Positions 17,322-26,016 of a DNA stretch of 44,100 bases are shown piece after piece (the first letter of the stretch is position 1; every line of letters begins with the position of its first letter). Location of the stretch: positions 1 through 44,100 of the forward strand of contig JBNKLQ010000004.1 in the NCBI GenBank assembly GCA_050292445.1, in the 5' to 3' direction. The notes under the pieces were generated by a model, which was not told the origin of the DNA, searched no databases, and saw nothing but the letters and a program-made list of their open reading frames with translations. The stretch comes from Leptofilum sp050292445. GTDB lineage: Bacteria; Chloroflexota; Anaerolineae; Promineifilales; Promineifilaceae. Made by a program: the position numbers and the translations under genes.

Positions 17322-17420
17322 GAAACCAAAATCGAGTGCCATAATATTGAGTTGCATTGTAACACAACTGCACTTTTTGTGGCATCTTATGTGAAATAGG
17401 ATAAGAGAAATCAGCCGGAG

Positions 17421-17450
17421 AAAAGTTCCCCATACAGATGCATGGGGAAC
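17421..17450 (-). terminator. Intrinsic terminator candidate after osmC
   Basis: GTTCCCCAT and ATGGGGAAC form a perfect 9-base stem with an 8-base loop (17425-17450). On the minus strand it is followed by TTTTCTCC. It lies 35 bases beyond the osmC stop and would end the glucan phosphorylase operon. Confidence 0.5.
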
Positions 17451-17485
17451 CAGAAATAAATCAGAATGAAAAGCGAAATACAATT

Positions 17486-17923
17486 CTATTCTGAAGAGAT
17501 AACTTCCAAACTGTGGCTTAACTTGGCAACGCCCCGAATAGTTGCAGCAACAGAACAATATCGTTCTTCTGAAAGTTCGATAGCCCGTTCTACTTTTTTG
17601 GGGTCTAAATTAATGCCCTCTACTGTGTAATGTTGGTGAATTTCAGTAAACTGGTAAGGGGGTTCGCTAGCTTGCTCACCATCCACACTTACGTACAAAT
17701 TTGTCAACTGCTGTCGCTGACGACCTAATATCATGACCACATCATAGGCTGAACAAGAGGCCAAACTCACCAGCAGCAAATCAGACGGCTTTACCCCTTT
17801 CCACTCTTGCCAGGTTTCGTCTTCCTGCGGCCAGGAACCGGATACAACGACATGGCCGAAAGAATCGCGGCCAACAAACATTTGGCTTCCCTGGCCAGTC
17901 CATTTTACGGCAATATTACTCAT
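17486..17923 (-). CDS. OsmC family peroxiredoxin-like protein
   Basis: 145 residues. The OsmC/Ohr fold has its two redox cysteines at C57 (SLASCSAYDV) and C123 (ERYCSVAATI), the arrangement used to reduce organic hydroperoxides. Sequence features fit the YhfA/OsmC branch more than Ohr, so the true substrate is open. The ATG at 17923 overlaps the stop of the small exported protein by 4 bases (ATGA), indicating translational coupling within the glgP operon. Confidence 0.88.
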   Translation of the reverse strand: MSNIAVKWTGQGSQMFVGRDSFGHVVVSGSWPQEDETWQEWKGVKPSDLLLVSLASCSAYDVVMILGRQRQQLTNLYVSVDGEQASEPPYQFTEIHQHYTVEGINLDPKKVERAIELSEERYCSVAATIRGVAKLSHSLEVISSE

Positions 17924-18270
17924 TGAGTACAGTTACTCTCCTCTACTGGTAACGGGGCGTTGGTAACCGGATCGTAGCATTGGCAAAAGCTTGTATTTTG
18001 ACCTGCACTATTACCTTCCCATAAAAAATAGCGAATGGTCGTTTGGGTGCACTGATCCACCTGTCGTGCTTCTCGAACCCATTCCAGGCCAACCCCGCTT
18101 GATTTTTCTTCTTGAATCATGAAAAACCGTATATGGCTGCGAGCCTCATTGCCTAGCTGTATTTCCCCATTTGTTGCCAAAAAAAAGGCAAACGTAGGGA
18201 AGGCCATAATCATGAGCCAAATAAGCAACAAACCGAAGGTGCCTATTCGCTTTAGCCAGCGGTTCATCAT
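17920..18270 (-). CDS. Small exported or membrane-anchored protein, unrecognised
   Basis: 116 residues. An N-terminal signal or anchor runs from about 9 to 31 (GTFGLLLIWLMIMAFPTFAF), with lysine and arginine before it. The remaining ~85 residues are probably extracytoplasmic and contain cysteines (VDQCTQ, FCQCYDP, SNCTQ) that could form disulphides. Two adjacent ATG codons offer starts; the first abuts the phosphorylase stop with no gap. I recognise no family. It sits between glucan phosphorylase and OsmC. Confidence 0.65.
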   Translation of the reverse strand: MMNRWLKRIGTFGLLLIWLMIMAFPTFAFFLATNGEIQLGNEARSHIRFFMIQEEKSSGVGLEWVREARQVDQCTQTTIRYFLWEGNSAGQNTSFCQCYDPVTNAPLPVEESNCTQ

Positions 18271-20415
18271 TTAGTTGCTGTTCGCTTCACTGGCACGTAA
18301 CGCCTTAATGTATAGTTCTGTGGTGTATTCCTTGATCATACGGCGCGTGCCAAACATTGGCGCATTCGAGCCAATACACTCGCGCATGATCTCCACCCAG
18401 CCCCGTGGAATACCATCCCGATCACGACTGTAGTAGAGCGGCACAATTTCTTCTTCCAGTAGCTGATAGATAAAATTGGCATCATATTCATCCTGAACTT
18501 CATGGTTTTCGAATTCGCGTTCATCACCAATGGCCCAACCATTTGCGCCGTTGTAACCTTCTACCCACCAGCCATCGAGAATGCTTAAGTTGGGGATACC
18601 GTTGATGGCTGCTTTCATGCCGCTGGTTCCACTCGCTTCGCGCGGACGGCGCGGGTTGTTTAGCCACACATCGACCCCTTGGGTGAGATAGCGGGCCATG
18701 TGCATATCATAATCTTCAATGAAGGCGATCCGCCCCCCGAGCTGGTTGTGCTTGGCCAAATTGTAAATATGTTGAATGAGCGACTTACCTGGTTCGTCAG
18801 CTGGATGTGCTTTGCCGGCAAAAACAATTTGTACTGGACGATGGATGTCCAGCATGATGCGCTGCAAACGCTCTAAATCCCGGAAGATAAGCGTGGCGCG
18901 CTTGTAAGTGGCAAAGCGGCGGGCGAAACCAATCGTTAGGGCCTCGGGATCGAGCAAGGTGCCGCTGGTTAATACTTGTGTGGGATCATTGGTGCCGTTC
19001 ACCCAGCGACGACGTACCCGCTCGCGCAGGTAGCCCATTAACTTACGCTTGAGGGCTAAATGAACTTCCCACATTTCAGCATCGGGGGCTTCTGCCAGCC
19101 GCTGCCAAATGGCCGGGTTATCATGCTGTTCCAGCCACCCTGGACCAATGTATTTGTCGAAAATATTGTGAACTTCACCAGCAATCCAGGTTGGAACATG
19201 AACGCCATTGGTAATTGAGCTAATCGGCACTTCGTTTGCCGGTTTGTCTGGCCACACCTCTTGCCACATCTTGCGTGAAATTTCGCCATGGAGTTTGCTT
19301 ACCCCATTCGACTGGCCAGAAAGTCTAAGGGCAAGAACCGTCATGTTAAAAGCCATGCCCCATTCTTCTTCGTGACCACCCAAGCTGAGGAAATGTTCAC
19401 GGTTGATACCTAGCTCGTCCCAAAATCCATTGAAATATTGCTCAACCATTTGGAAACCGAAGGCGTCGTGCCCGGCAGGGACGGGAGTATGGGTGGTAAA
19501 GATTGATTGTTTTTTGACGATGGCCACGGCTTCTTCAAAGTTTTTCCCTTCAGCAACCAGCTCACGAATGCATTCCAGCGTGAGGAAGGCAGAGTGACCT
19601 TCATTCATGTGCCATGCCGTTGGATTAATGCCCAAGGCGCGTAAGGCGCGGACGCCGCCGATGCCGAGCATGATTTCCTGACGAATGCGGGTTTCGGAGT
19701 CACCTGAGTAAAGTCTTGCTGAGAGTTCGCGGTCCCACGGCTCGTTTTCATCTACATCGGTATCGAGAAGGAATAGGGGATTTCGCCCTACCTGCACGTG
19801 CCAGATGCGAGCAGAGACATGACGCCCACCCAAGTCTACTGAAATGCGCATTTCGTGTCCGTCACCATTTAAGACGGGCAGGACGGGAGCCTGGCTGATG
19901 TCCAGTTGTTGGTAAACAGCTTCTTGCCAGCCATGGGACGGTATGCGCTGGCGGAAATAGCCTTGGGGATACATAAAGCCAACGCCAACAAATGGCAAGC
20001 CTAAGTCGCTGGCTTCTTTGGCATGGTCACCAGAAAGGATGCCCAGCCCGCCAGAGTAAATGGGCAGTGAGCTGTGCAGCCCAAATTCAAAGGAGAAGTA
20101 TGCGATGGTTTTGTCTGCCAGCTCCGGGTAGGTTTGATAAAACCAGGAGTCGTGATTTTTCATGGTTTCATCAAATTGCATCATCACTTTGTTGTAATGT
20201 CTTAAAAATGTGGAATCTTGAGCGGCTTCTTGGAGTTTGAGGGGGCTTATTTCTTGGAGCATCTGCACGGGATTGTGCAGGGCTTTGCGCCAGAGTGGGT
20301 AATCGAGGCGGCGAAAAAGCCCACGGGCTTCAGGGGTCCAACTCCACCAAAGGTTGTAGGCTAATTCAGTAATACGGCCGATTTTATCTGGAACTTTGTC
20401 ATTTAAATGATTCAT
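18271..20415 (-). CDS. glgP: Alpha-glucan (glycogen) phosphorylase, short GT35 form
   Basis: 714 residues. It releases glucose-1-phosphate from alpha-1,4-glucans using pyridoxal phosphate. It belongs to the shorter alpha-glucan phosphorylase branch (about 700-850 residues) that lacks much of the allosteric N-terminus of animal enzymes. The PLP lysine is K601 in SGTSGMKAAING, and the AYFSFEFGLHSSLPIYSGGL motif lies near residue 110. The ATG at 20415 has AAAGGA 9 bases upstream, so a TTG extension to 20436 is rejected. Two small genes follow without gaps. Phosphoglucomutase at 36250 could use its product. Confidence 0.93.
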   Translation of the reverse strand: MNHLNDKVPDKIGRITELAYNLWWSWTPEARGLFRRLDYPLWRKALHNPVQMLQEISPLKLQEAAQDSTFLRHYNKVMMQFDETMKNHDSWFYQTYPELADKTIAYFSFEFGLHSSLPIYSGGLGILSGDHAKEASDLGLPFVGVGFMYPQGYFRQRIPSHGWQEAVYQQLDISQAPVLPVLNGDGHEMRISVDLGGRHVSARIWHVQVGRNPLFLLDTDVDENEPWDRELSARLYSGDSETRIRQEIMLGIGGVRALRALGINPTAWHMNEGHSAFLTLECIRELVAEGKNFEEAVAIVKKQSIFTTHTPVPAGHDAFGFQMVEQYFNGFWDELGINREHFLSLGGHEEEWGMAFNMTVLALRLSGQSNGVSKLHGEISRKMWQEVWPDKPANEVPISSITNGVHVPTWIAGEVHNIFDKYIGPGWLEQHDNPAIWQRLAEAPDAEMWEVHLALKRKLMGYLRERVRRRWVNGTNDPTQVLTSGTLLDPEALTIGFARRFATYKRATLIFRDLERLQRIMLDIHRPVQIVFAGKAHPADEPGKSLIQHIYNLAKHNQLGGRIAFIEDYDMHMARYLTQGVDVWLNNPRRPREASGTSGMKAAINGIPNLSILDGWWVEGYNGANGWAIGDEREFENHEVQDEYDANFIYQLLEEEIVPLYYSRDRDGIPRGWVEIMRECIGSNAPMFGTRRMIKEYTTELYIKALRASEANSN

Positions 20416-20539
20416 CTGTTTTGGTCCTTTTAACAAGGTTTTTTGTCTGATTATGGTTGATGCATCAACTAATCGGCGCTGATTATATCACGCTTGGGTG
20501 TGGTTACAATGGGGTGAAGTGCATAGGTCACTCGTCGGA

Positions 20540-21457
20540 TTATAGCTGGCTTAAAACGCCGGTTTGGTGTAACGGCCGTTTGCTCCGTGCGATTGCTAGT
20601 TCGGCTATTTCTATAACAAGCCATTGGAACTGTTCTTCTGTCATGAGGGTCAAATCAATGTCTGGGGTGGGGTAGGTGCCGTTGATGACGTAAGGTGTGC
20701 CATCTTTGATGACAAATTCGACCATGTTCACGTCATATTGGTAAGCTCGGGTAATGCCAAGGGCACTCTCCGATAGATGTTGCCCCAGTTCACTATCAGC
20801 GCTGAGGACCTTTTGCTTGTAACGGCCGTGTTTCAGCGAATAGTGCAGCGATAATACCTTTTCCTGGCCAATAACAAAGCAGTGTACATGTTCATCAGAT
20901 TCAATGATTTGTTGCAGAATTTTAGTGCGGGTGCTGCTTTCGTCGTACCGTTGGATTAATTCATCCACGTTGTGTACCCGATGCACACCGCGTCGTCCGC
21001 TGGCCCGATTGTCTTTGAAAATGGCTGGCACGCCGACGTAATCAATAATTGCCTGCCAATCCATCGGATATTTGAGGTTACGAAATGTGTCGGGGGTCAC
21101 GTCTTTTTCCACCTGCTTGTTGGGCAATACGGCCGTGCGCGGGCTTTTTAAGCCTAATCGATTGACCAGAGCTGTACTGGAAAACTTGCTGTCAGCCGAC
21201 ATGGTGTAGGGGTTATTAATAATGTATGTTCCCTGAATAGAAGCGTATTTGAGATAGGCTTGATAGTAGGGGATTTCATGGGAGATACGGTCGATAATGA
21301 CATCATAGACACGAGGGTCGTCCATGAAGGTGCCGCCAAGCTGAACCAGTTCGGCCGTTACATTTTCGTCGCTGTCATTAACCGCTTTTATAAATGCTTC
21401 AGGCCATTCCCGTTCTTGCCCGATCATGAGACCAATCTTTTTTGCCTGTTTGCTCAT
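20540..21457 (-). CDS. ATP-grasp domain protein
   Basis: 305 residues. The N-terminal part (about 1-110) is a pre-ATP-grasp fold. The central and C-terminal parts hold an ATP-grasp core (GVPAIFKDNRASGRRGVHRV with its ATP-loop glycines and arginines; a metal-binding region towards NGTYPTPDID). ATP-grasp enzymes ligate a carboxylate to an amine or thiol. The sequence is closest in feel to glutathione-synthetase/RimK types, but the acceptor is unknown. GGGAG precedes the ATG at 21457. It follows a glycosyltransferase gene on the same strand after 132 bases. Confidence 0.7.
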   Translation of the reverse strand: MSKQAKKIGLMIGQEREWPEAFIKAVNDSDENVTAELVQLGGTFMDDPRVYDVIIDRISHEIPYYQAYLKYASIQGTYIINNPYTMSADSKFSSTALVNRLGLKSPRTAVLPNKQVEKDVTPDTFRNLKYPMDWQAIIDYVGVPAIFKDNRASGRRGVHRVHNVDELIQRYDESSTRTKILQQIIESDEHVHCFVIGQEKVLSLHYSLKHGRYKQKVLSADSELGQHLSESALGITRAYQYDVNMVEFVIKDGTPYVINGTYPTPDIDLTLMTEEQFQWLVIEIAELAIARSKRPLHQTGVLSQL

Positions 21458-21500
21458 TTATTTTCTCCCGATGGTGTGTTTGCAGATGCGATTGCCATAC

Positions 21501-21553
21501 CTAGTGTTTCGCCCCGGTGGCATTCCAACAAAACCTCTTTAGCGAAACACTAG
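21501..21553. repeat. Perfect 12-base inverted repeat
   Basis: CTAGTGTTTCGC (21501-21512) and GCGAAACACTAG (21542-21553) enclose a 29-base loop between the QTMAN-like gene and the ATP-grasp gene. There is no T-run, so it is more likely a dispersed extragenic palindrome or processing site than a terminator. Confidence 0.6.
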
Positions 21554-21589
21554 AAAACGATACCCCAAATGGAGCGTTGTGCCAAACGA

Positions 21590-22753
21590 CTAATCATCCT
21601 GTTTTGTGCGGGTATCTACCTGGTATTTTTGCCAAATCTTGTTCATTTGTGCGTCGTATAGCGGTGCGGTTTGCTGCCAGGAATAGTGGGAAACGGCCGT
21701 TGCCAACGCCTGTGCCCTGTTTCCAATATCTGCATGATGGGTCAGCGCCCAGCCCAACTTTTGGGCTAACTCCGCTTCATCGGTATAGAGGCAAGCCTCA
21801 TGAAATGTCTCTGGCAGCAGCTCTGGATAGCTCAGCCGATTTGGCAGCAGTGGAAACGTTTGGCAGTAGATTGCCTCCAGCAGGCTAATGCCAAAAAATT
21901 CATGATGCGCCGTCGAAATGGTGATGTCTGCCTGCCACAGCAACCGACGGTAGGTGGGCAAATCGGCGTACCCGACATGAATAACGCGACGGCCCAATTT
22001 GCGCAGGGCATCATCAAAGATAGACGGCCGTTTGCCATATTGCTGCCCACAAAGGGCCACTTCAAATTCATGTCCCGACGTCATCGCGGCATACAGTGCG
22101 CTGAAAAACGCCTCTGGATTTTTGTCATACTCCCAACGCTGGTTCCACAAAATGAGCGGCACTTTGTTTTGCCGCCGTGAATGCCTGCCCATTGCCAATC
22201 GCTGAAAATTGATACCGACAGGCAGCACCTGGCTCTTTTTGCGTAAGGTAGTCACAGCATTCAGCTCATTGTACTCAGGAAAATGTTTCAGAAAGTTGGG
22301 CAGGGCATTAAAAAAGCTTTCTAAATGATACTGTGAATTGAATACAACCTGGTGGGCAGCCAACATGGAGGCAAAATTAATGAAGGCATAATGTTGGTCT
22401 CGTTCACCCAACTGACGGCGCATGGGGCCGGTACGGCCGTCTTGCGGCAAAGGATAGGTGAGTTGGTTCTCATGCATATAGAGAATGGTGGGGGTAACGG
22501 CCGTTTGCTCACGCGTCAGCGCTAAAAAAGTGGTCAAATCCAGCATGTCGGTAGCCACAATCAAATCGGGCTGTGCATTGGTTGCCAAAAATCGCCGGGC
22601 CAAAGTGATTGCTCCGCCATGCATGCGCCATTTCCAAAAACGGTCTGGCAAGGTATGCAGCGTCACGCTGTGCTGGCTGCTTTGCTGCCAGCCTTCAGCC
22701 CACGATTTATGGCTGCCGCCATGATAGGGAGAGATGAGATGAATACGTAACAT
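21590..22753 (-). CDS. tRNA-queuosine alpha-mannosyltransferase-like glycosyltransferase (DUF3524 type)
   Basis: 387 residues. The N-terminal DUF3524/QTMAN domain shows SPYHGGSHKSWAEGW, FWKWRMHGGA and LYMHENQLTYPL. The C-terminal GT4 nucleotide-sugar domain has HHEFFGISLLEAIYC, the E-x7-E-like donor site. The animal homologue (GTDC1/QTMAN) adds mannose to queuosine in tRNA-Asp, and the bacterial homologue is expected to modify tRNA or a related acceptor; that is inference. The start is the ATG at 22753. The ribosome site is poor. Confidence 0.82.
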   Translation of the reverse strand: MLRIHLISPYHGGSHKSWAEGWQQSSQHSVTLHTLPDRFWKWRMHGGAITLARRFLATNAQPDLIVATDMLDLTTFLALTREQTAVTPTILYMHENQLTYPLPQDGRTGPMRRQLGERDQHYAFINFASMLAAHQVVFNSQYHLESFFNALPNFLKHFPEYNELNAVTTLRKKSQVLPVGINFQRLAMGRHSRRQNKVPLILWNQRWEYDKNPEAFFSALYAAMTSGHEFEVALCGQQYGKRPSIFDDALRKLGRRVIHVGYADLPTYRRLLWQADITISTAHHEFFGISLLEAIYCQTFPLLPNRLSYPELLPETFHEACLYTDEAELAQKLGWALTHHADIGNRAQALATAVSHYSWQQTAPLYDAQMNKIWQKYQVDTRTKQDD

Positions 22754-22765
22754 TTAAACTTTCAA

Positions 22766-22826
22766 AGGTGCGACGCACTTGCAGACGGCTGCTTAGTGCC
22801 CATTCGCAAATAAGTGCGTTGCACCT
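22766..22826. repeat. 15-base inverted repeat hairpin
   Basis: AGGTGCGACGCACTT (22766-22780) pairs with AAGTGCGTTGCACCT (22812-22826) with one G-T pair. A small GCAG/CTGC stem lies between the arms. It is placed just upstream of the divergent glycosyltransferase and iscX genes and is probably a REP-like element. Confidence 0.6.
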
Positions 22827-22948
22827 GCATAATTTTTGACAAGAACCCTGGCCAAAGATACACTCATTGTGAAAAATGTCATAAATAAACTCGCCCCAAC
22901 GAGTAAAAGCAGGAAGTTAAATAGAAAGTGCGTTTCTTCCGTTTTTAC

Positions 22949-23006
22949 TTAGGCAAACCACAAAATTATGTGCTTTGATTTCAAAATAATTTCTGTGGTT
23001 TGCTAA
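22949..23006. repeat. 21-base near-perfect inverted repeat
   Basis: Arms at 22949-22969 and 22986-23006 are complementary over GCAAACCACA and AATTAT with single-base differences, around a 16-base loop. No T-run follows in the plus direction. It lies 170 bases before iscX, so it may be part of the operon leader or a mobile MITE-like remnant. Confidence 0.55.
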
Positions 23007-23177
23007 TTGACATTGTAATATACTTAAAAAGATTAAATTGAAGACAAAATTTTGCCATTATTGAACCAATAAATTTTGTTTTTAAATTATAACGGAGAAA
23101 ATCCTGCAAACGGCCGTTTACTAAAAGTATAAAGAACGGCTTACGGTCGGCAAAACCATTAGACAGGCAACCACCCG

Positions 23178-23399
23178 GTGAGTCAACAACCGCACCAGCT
23201 GTATTGGGAATCGACTTACGCCATTACCGTGGCGCTAATGACACAATACCCGGAGCGCAACCCGGAAGATGTGGGACTGGAAGAGTTGGCCCAGCTTGTC
23301 GAAACCTTGCCCGGTTTTGACGATGATCCCGCAATGGTAACCGAGCGCATTTTGCTGGATATTCAAACCGTCTGGTACGAGGAGGCAACCAATCTATGA
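23178..23399 (+). CDS. iscX: IscX-like Fe-S assembly / iron-binding protein
   Basis: 73 residues, the family length (about 66). It matches IscX (YfhJ) along its whole length: an N-terminal W, I..AL...YP, P..V.(L)..L..LV..L, the diagnostic GFDDDP, then E.IL..IQ..W.(E)E. E. coli IscX is a small acidic protein that binds iron and modulates cysteine desulfurase IscS. The start is GTG 23178. The stop overlaps the nuoB ATG by 4 bases, so it is the first gene of a nuo operon rather than the last gene of an isc operon as in proteobacteria. Confidence 0.87.
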   Translation: MSQQPHQLYWESTYAITVALMTQYPERNPEDVGLEELAQLVETLPGFDDDPAMVTERILLDIQTVWYEEATNL

Positions 23400-24094
23400 C
23401 CGCTGAAAATTCAGCCGCTGGCTCCCCTGATGTTGTTGTTCCAGATGAGCTGAGCAACAATGTTTTCATCACCAATGTAGCCAAGCTATTGGACCCTGTT
23501 TACAACTGGGGTCGGCGTAATTCCGTCTGGCCTATGGTATTTGGCTTGGCTTGCTGCGCCATCGAGATGATTTGTACGGCCGCCAGCCGGTACGATTTGG
23601 CCCGCTTTGGTATGGAAGTGTTCCGGGCCACACCGCGCCAATCTGACTTGATGATCATTTCTGGCACCGTGACCAAAAAGATGGTGCCAACCATCGTGCG
23701 CCTGTACAATCAGATGCCAGAGCCGCGTTACGTGCTCAGCATGGGTGCCTGTGCTTCCGGCGGTGGCCCTTTTAAGGAAGGATACAACGTTGTGGATGGC
23801 ATTGATAAATTTCTCCCTGTAGACGTGTACGTTCCTGGTTGCCCGCCCACGCCGCAAGCCCTCATCAATGGCCTGATTGCTCTGCAAGAGAAAATCGACC
23901 AGCAATCCATTGCCACTGTGCCCTGGTACCAAAAAGATGATCCGACAACTGGCCTGTTACCTGTGCCTGTTTTGGGTCCAGATCTGGTTGATTTGCGTCA
24001 ATTGGACATCATTAAAGCGGAAGCCGCCCAGGCACAAGCTGAAATGGCCCAAGCTGAGACAGAAGCCGCAGCCGAGGCAGAAACGGCCGCTTAA
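23396..24094 (+). CDS. nuoB: NADH-quinone oxidoreductase subunit B
   Basis: 232 residues. This subunit carries cluster N2, the last Fe-S centre before quinone. The ligands are C53, C54 (LACCAIE), C119 (GACASGG) and C149 (PGCPPTP). The core is followed by an acidic Ala/Glu/Gln tail of about 35 residues (QAQAEMAQAETEAAAEAE), longer than usual. The ATG is embedded in the iscX stop (ATGA). NuoCD follows after 31 bases. Confidence 0.96.
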   Translation: MTAENSAAGSPDVVVPDELSNNVFITNVAKLLDPVYNWGRRNSVWPMVFGLACCAIEMICTAASRYDLARFGMEVFRATPRQSDLMIISGTVTKKMVPTIVRLYNQMPEPRYVLSMGACASGGGPFKEGYNVVDGIDKFLPVDVYVPGCPPTPQALINGLIALQEKIDQQSIATVPWYQKDDPTTGLLPVPVLGPDLVDLRQLDIIKAEAAQAQAEMAQAETEAAAEAETAA

Positions 24095-24125
24095 TTAGCC
24101 ACAAAATTACGAAGAAGGATCACTC

Positions 24126-25946
24126 ATGAGCGAAATGATTCTCGATGACCAACCACAAGATGATGGTACGGCCGTTGACCAAAATCCAGTAGAACGAGCC
24201 GCCGCGCTACTCAAAGAGCGCTTCCCCGATGCCGTGACCGACGAAACCCGCGATGGGTACACCGGGCTAATGGTCTCCGCTGATAAGCTGGTGGAGGTTG
24301 CCACAGCCTTACGCGACGATATTGGCTTTGATTACCTCAGCAGCGTCACCGGTGTCGATCAACTCGAAGATAATAAATTGGAAGCTGTTTACCATACTTA
24401 CAGCATTGACCAGGGCGGTAGCGCGCTGGTGCTGCATGTGCAGGTAGACCGCGACAATCCTGTCATACCCTCGCTGACGCCCATTTGGCCTGGAGCTGAT
24501 TTTCAGGAGCGTGAGGCGTACGATTTACTTGGTATCCAGTTTGATGGGCACTACGATCTGCGTCGTATCCTCACCTGGGATGGGTTCGATGGGCATCCGC
24601 TGCGCAAAGATTGGCGCGAAGTCTTCTTTGAAGAAGAGCACAAGCCATTCGGCAGCCGCTGGCCTGGTGGGGAAGTATTCCGTGCTGAAGAGAAGACCCC
24701 TTACGGCAAAAATGTGCAATATCCCAAAGGCTGGCTGCCCACCGGCGATGAGTACGATGTCGAAACGGAAATGTACACTGGCATCACCTACACCCGTGAT
24801 GAAGAATCCGGCATGAAGACCGACAAATTAACGGTTAACATGGGGCCGCAGCATCCCTCCACCCACGGCGTGTTCCGCATGGTTGTCACGTTAGACGGTG
24901 AAACAGTGGTAGACCTGAAGCCAGTGATGGGCTACCTGCACCGCAATCACGAAAAAATTGGCGAGCGTAACACCTTCATCCAAAACATTCCCTACACCGA
25001 CCGGCTCGATTACCTGAGTTCCATGAGCAACAATCACGGCTATGTTTTGGCTGTAGAGCATTTGCTGGGTTCTGAGGTGCCGGAACGGGCGGAATGGATT
25101 CGCATTTTGATGGTGGAGCTGACTCGAATCTGTAACCATTTGTGGGCGTTGGGCTTCTTGCTAAACGATTTGGGTGCTCTGCAAACGCCCATGCTTTACT
25201 TCTACCTGGAACGCGAGCTGATTTTGGACTTCTTTGAAGCGGCTGCTGGCTCTCGGCTGTTGTGTAACTACATGCGCTTTGGTGGTGTAGCCTACGACCT
25301 GCCAGACAACGTGCGCGAACAGGAAACAATGAGCTTTTTAGAAGAGCTGATTTATGAACATCTCCCGGCCATTTTGGACCAGGGCGATGGGCTGATGACC
25401 AACAATGAAATTGTGCGGGCGCGCAGCATTGGCGTGGGCGTTCTGCCACGTGAGGCAGCTATTGCTTATAGTGCTGCCGGGCCTGTTTTACGGGCCAGCG
25501 GTGTGCAATACGATGTGCGTCGCGCTGAGCCTTATTCCTATTACGAGCATCTTGATTTTGATATTCCGGTACGTTACAACGGGGATATTTATGATCGTTA
25601 CCTGATTCGCATGGATGAGATGCGGCAAAGCTTGCGCATTTTAGAGCAAGTGCTGCCTCATTTGAAGGCCACCAAGGGGGCACCGATTATTTCTGGCAAA
25701 CCCCAATATGCCATTCGTATGCCGAGTGCTGGTGAGGCATACGGCCGTGTTGAAAATCCAAAGGGCGAGCTAGGTTATTACGTCACCACCCGCCGCCGTG
25801 AATCTAACCCCGATCGGTATCATGTGCGCGCCCCATCGTTTATTAATCTGACTCCGCTGGGCAAGATGTGCGAAGGGCATAAGGTTGCTGACATCGTGGC
25901 CATCTTAGGCAGTATTGACATCGTTTTAGGCGAAGTAGATAGATAA
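24126..25946 (+). CDS. nuoCD: NADH-quinone oxidoreductase subunit CD fusion
   Basis: 606 residues. The NuoC domain (about 30-190, with WPGADFQEREAYDLLGI and HPLRKDW) is joined to a complete NuoD domain (about 225-606, with NMGPQHPSTHGVFR and GYLHRNHEKIGE). The C-terminus ends in DIVLGEVDR, as in genuine NuoD. Together with NuoB it forms the quinone-site module. AGAAGGA lies 8 bases before the ATG at 24126. C-D fusion is known in several bacterial groups, so it is not unique. Confidence 0.96.
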   Translation: MSEMILDDQPQDDGTAVDQNPVERAAALLKERFPDAVTDETRDGYTGLMVSADKLVEVATALRDDIGFDYLSSVTGVDQLEDNKLEAVYHTYSIDQGGSALVLHVQVDRDNPVIPSLTPIWPGADFQEREAYDLLGIQFDGHYDLRRILTWDGFDGHPLRKDWREVFFEEEHKPFGSRWPGGEVFRAEEKTPYGKNVQYPKGWLPTGDEYDVETEMYTGITYTRDEESGMKTDKLTVNMGPQHPSTHGVFRMVVTLDGETVVDLKPVMGYLHRNHEKIGERNTFIQNIPYTDRLDYLSSMSNNHGYVLAVEHLLGSEVPERAEWIRILMVELTRICNHLWALGFLLNDLGALQTPMLYFYLERELILDFFEAAAGSRLLCNYMRFGGVAYDLPDNVREQETMSFLEELIYEHLPAILDQGDGLMTNNEIVRARSIGVGVLPREAAIAYSAAGPVLRASGVQYDVRRAEPYSYYEHLDFDIPVRYNGDIYDRYLIRMDEMRQSLRILEQVLPHLKATKGAPIISGKPQYAIRMPSAGEAYGRVENPKGELGYYVTTRRRESNPDRYHVRAPSFINLTPLGKMCEGHKVADIVAILGSIDIVLGEVDR

Positions 25947-25955
25947 GAATTTGAC

Positions 25956-25983
25956 CACAGATGATGTAAGTAAAAAATCTGTG
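25956..25983. repeat. CACAGAT/ATCTGTG hairpin between nuoCD and nuoI
   Basis: CACAGAT (25956-25962) and ATCTGTG (25977-25983) enclose 14 bases, followed by AATCTGCGGATT. This type of degenerate ACAGA-rich intergenic sequence is also found at 33361-33397. Confidence 0.45.
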
Positions 25984-26016
25984 TAATCTGCGGATTGTTA
26001 TTTAAGAGGACAAGCT

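Larger units (their letters stand above)
22754..23177. other. 424-base intergenic region upstream of the iscX-nuo operon
   Basis: No gene is visible. The first 75 bases hold a long GC-rich hairpin, the middle holds a long AT-rich hairpin, and the last ~170 bases are AT-rich with one ACGGCCGT copy at 23110-23117. TTGACA at 23007-23012 looks like a -35 box, but no good -10 box lies at the normal distance. The iscX-nuo promoter should be here. I see no tRNA or known riboswitch. Confidence 0.6.

Noticed and set aside
16730..17365. Start at 17365 for the two-TM protein
   Set aside because: A TATAAT box lies downstream of that codon and places transcription start at about 17309, next to ATG 17308.
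22949..23006. Rho-independent terminator before iscX
   Set aside because: The stem is strong, but no T-run follows on either strand.
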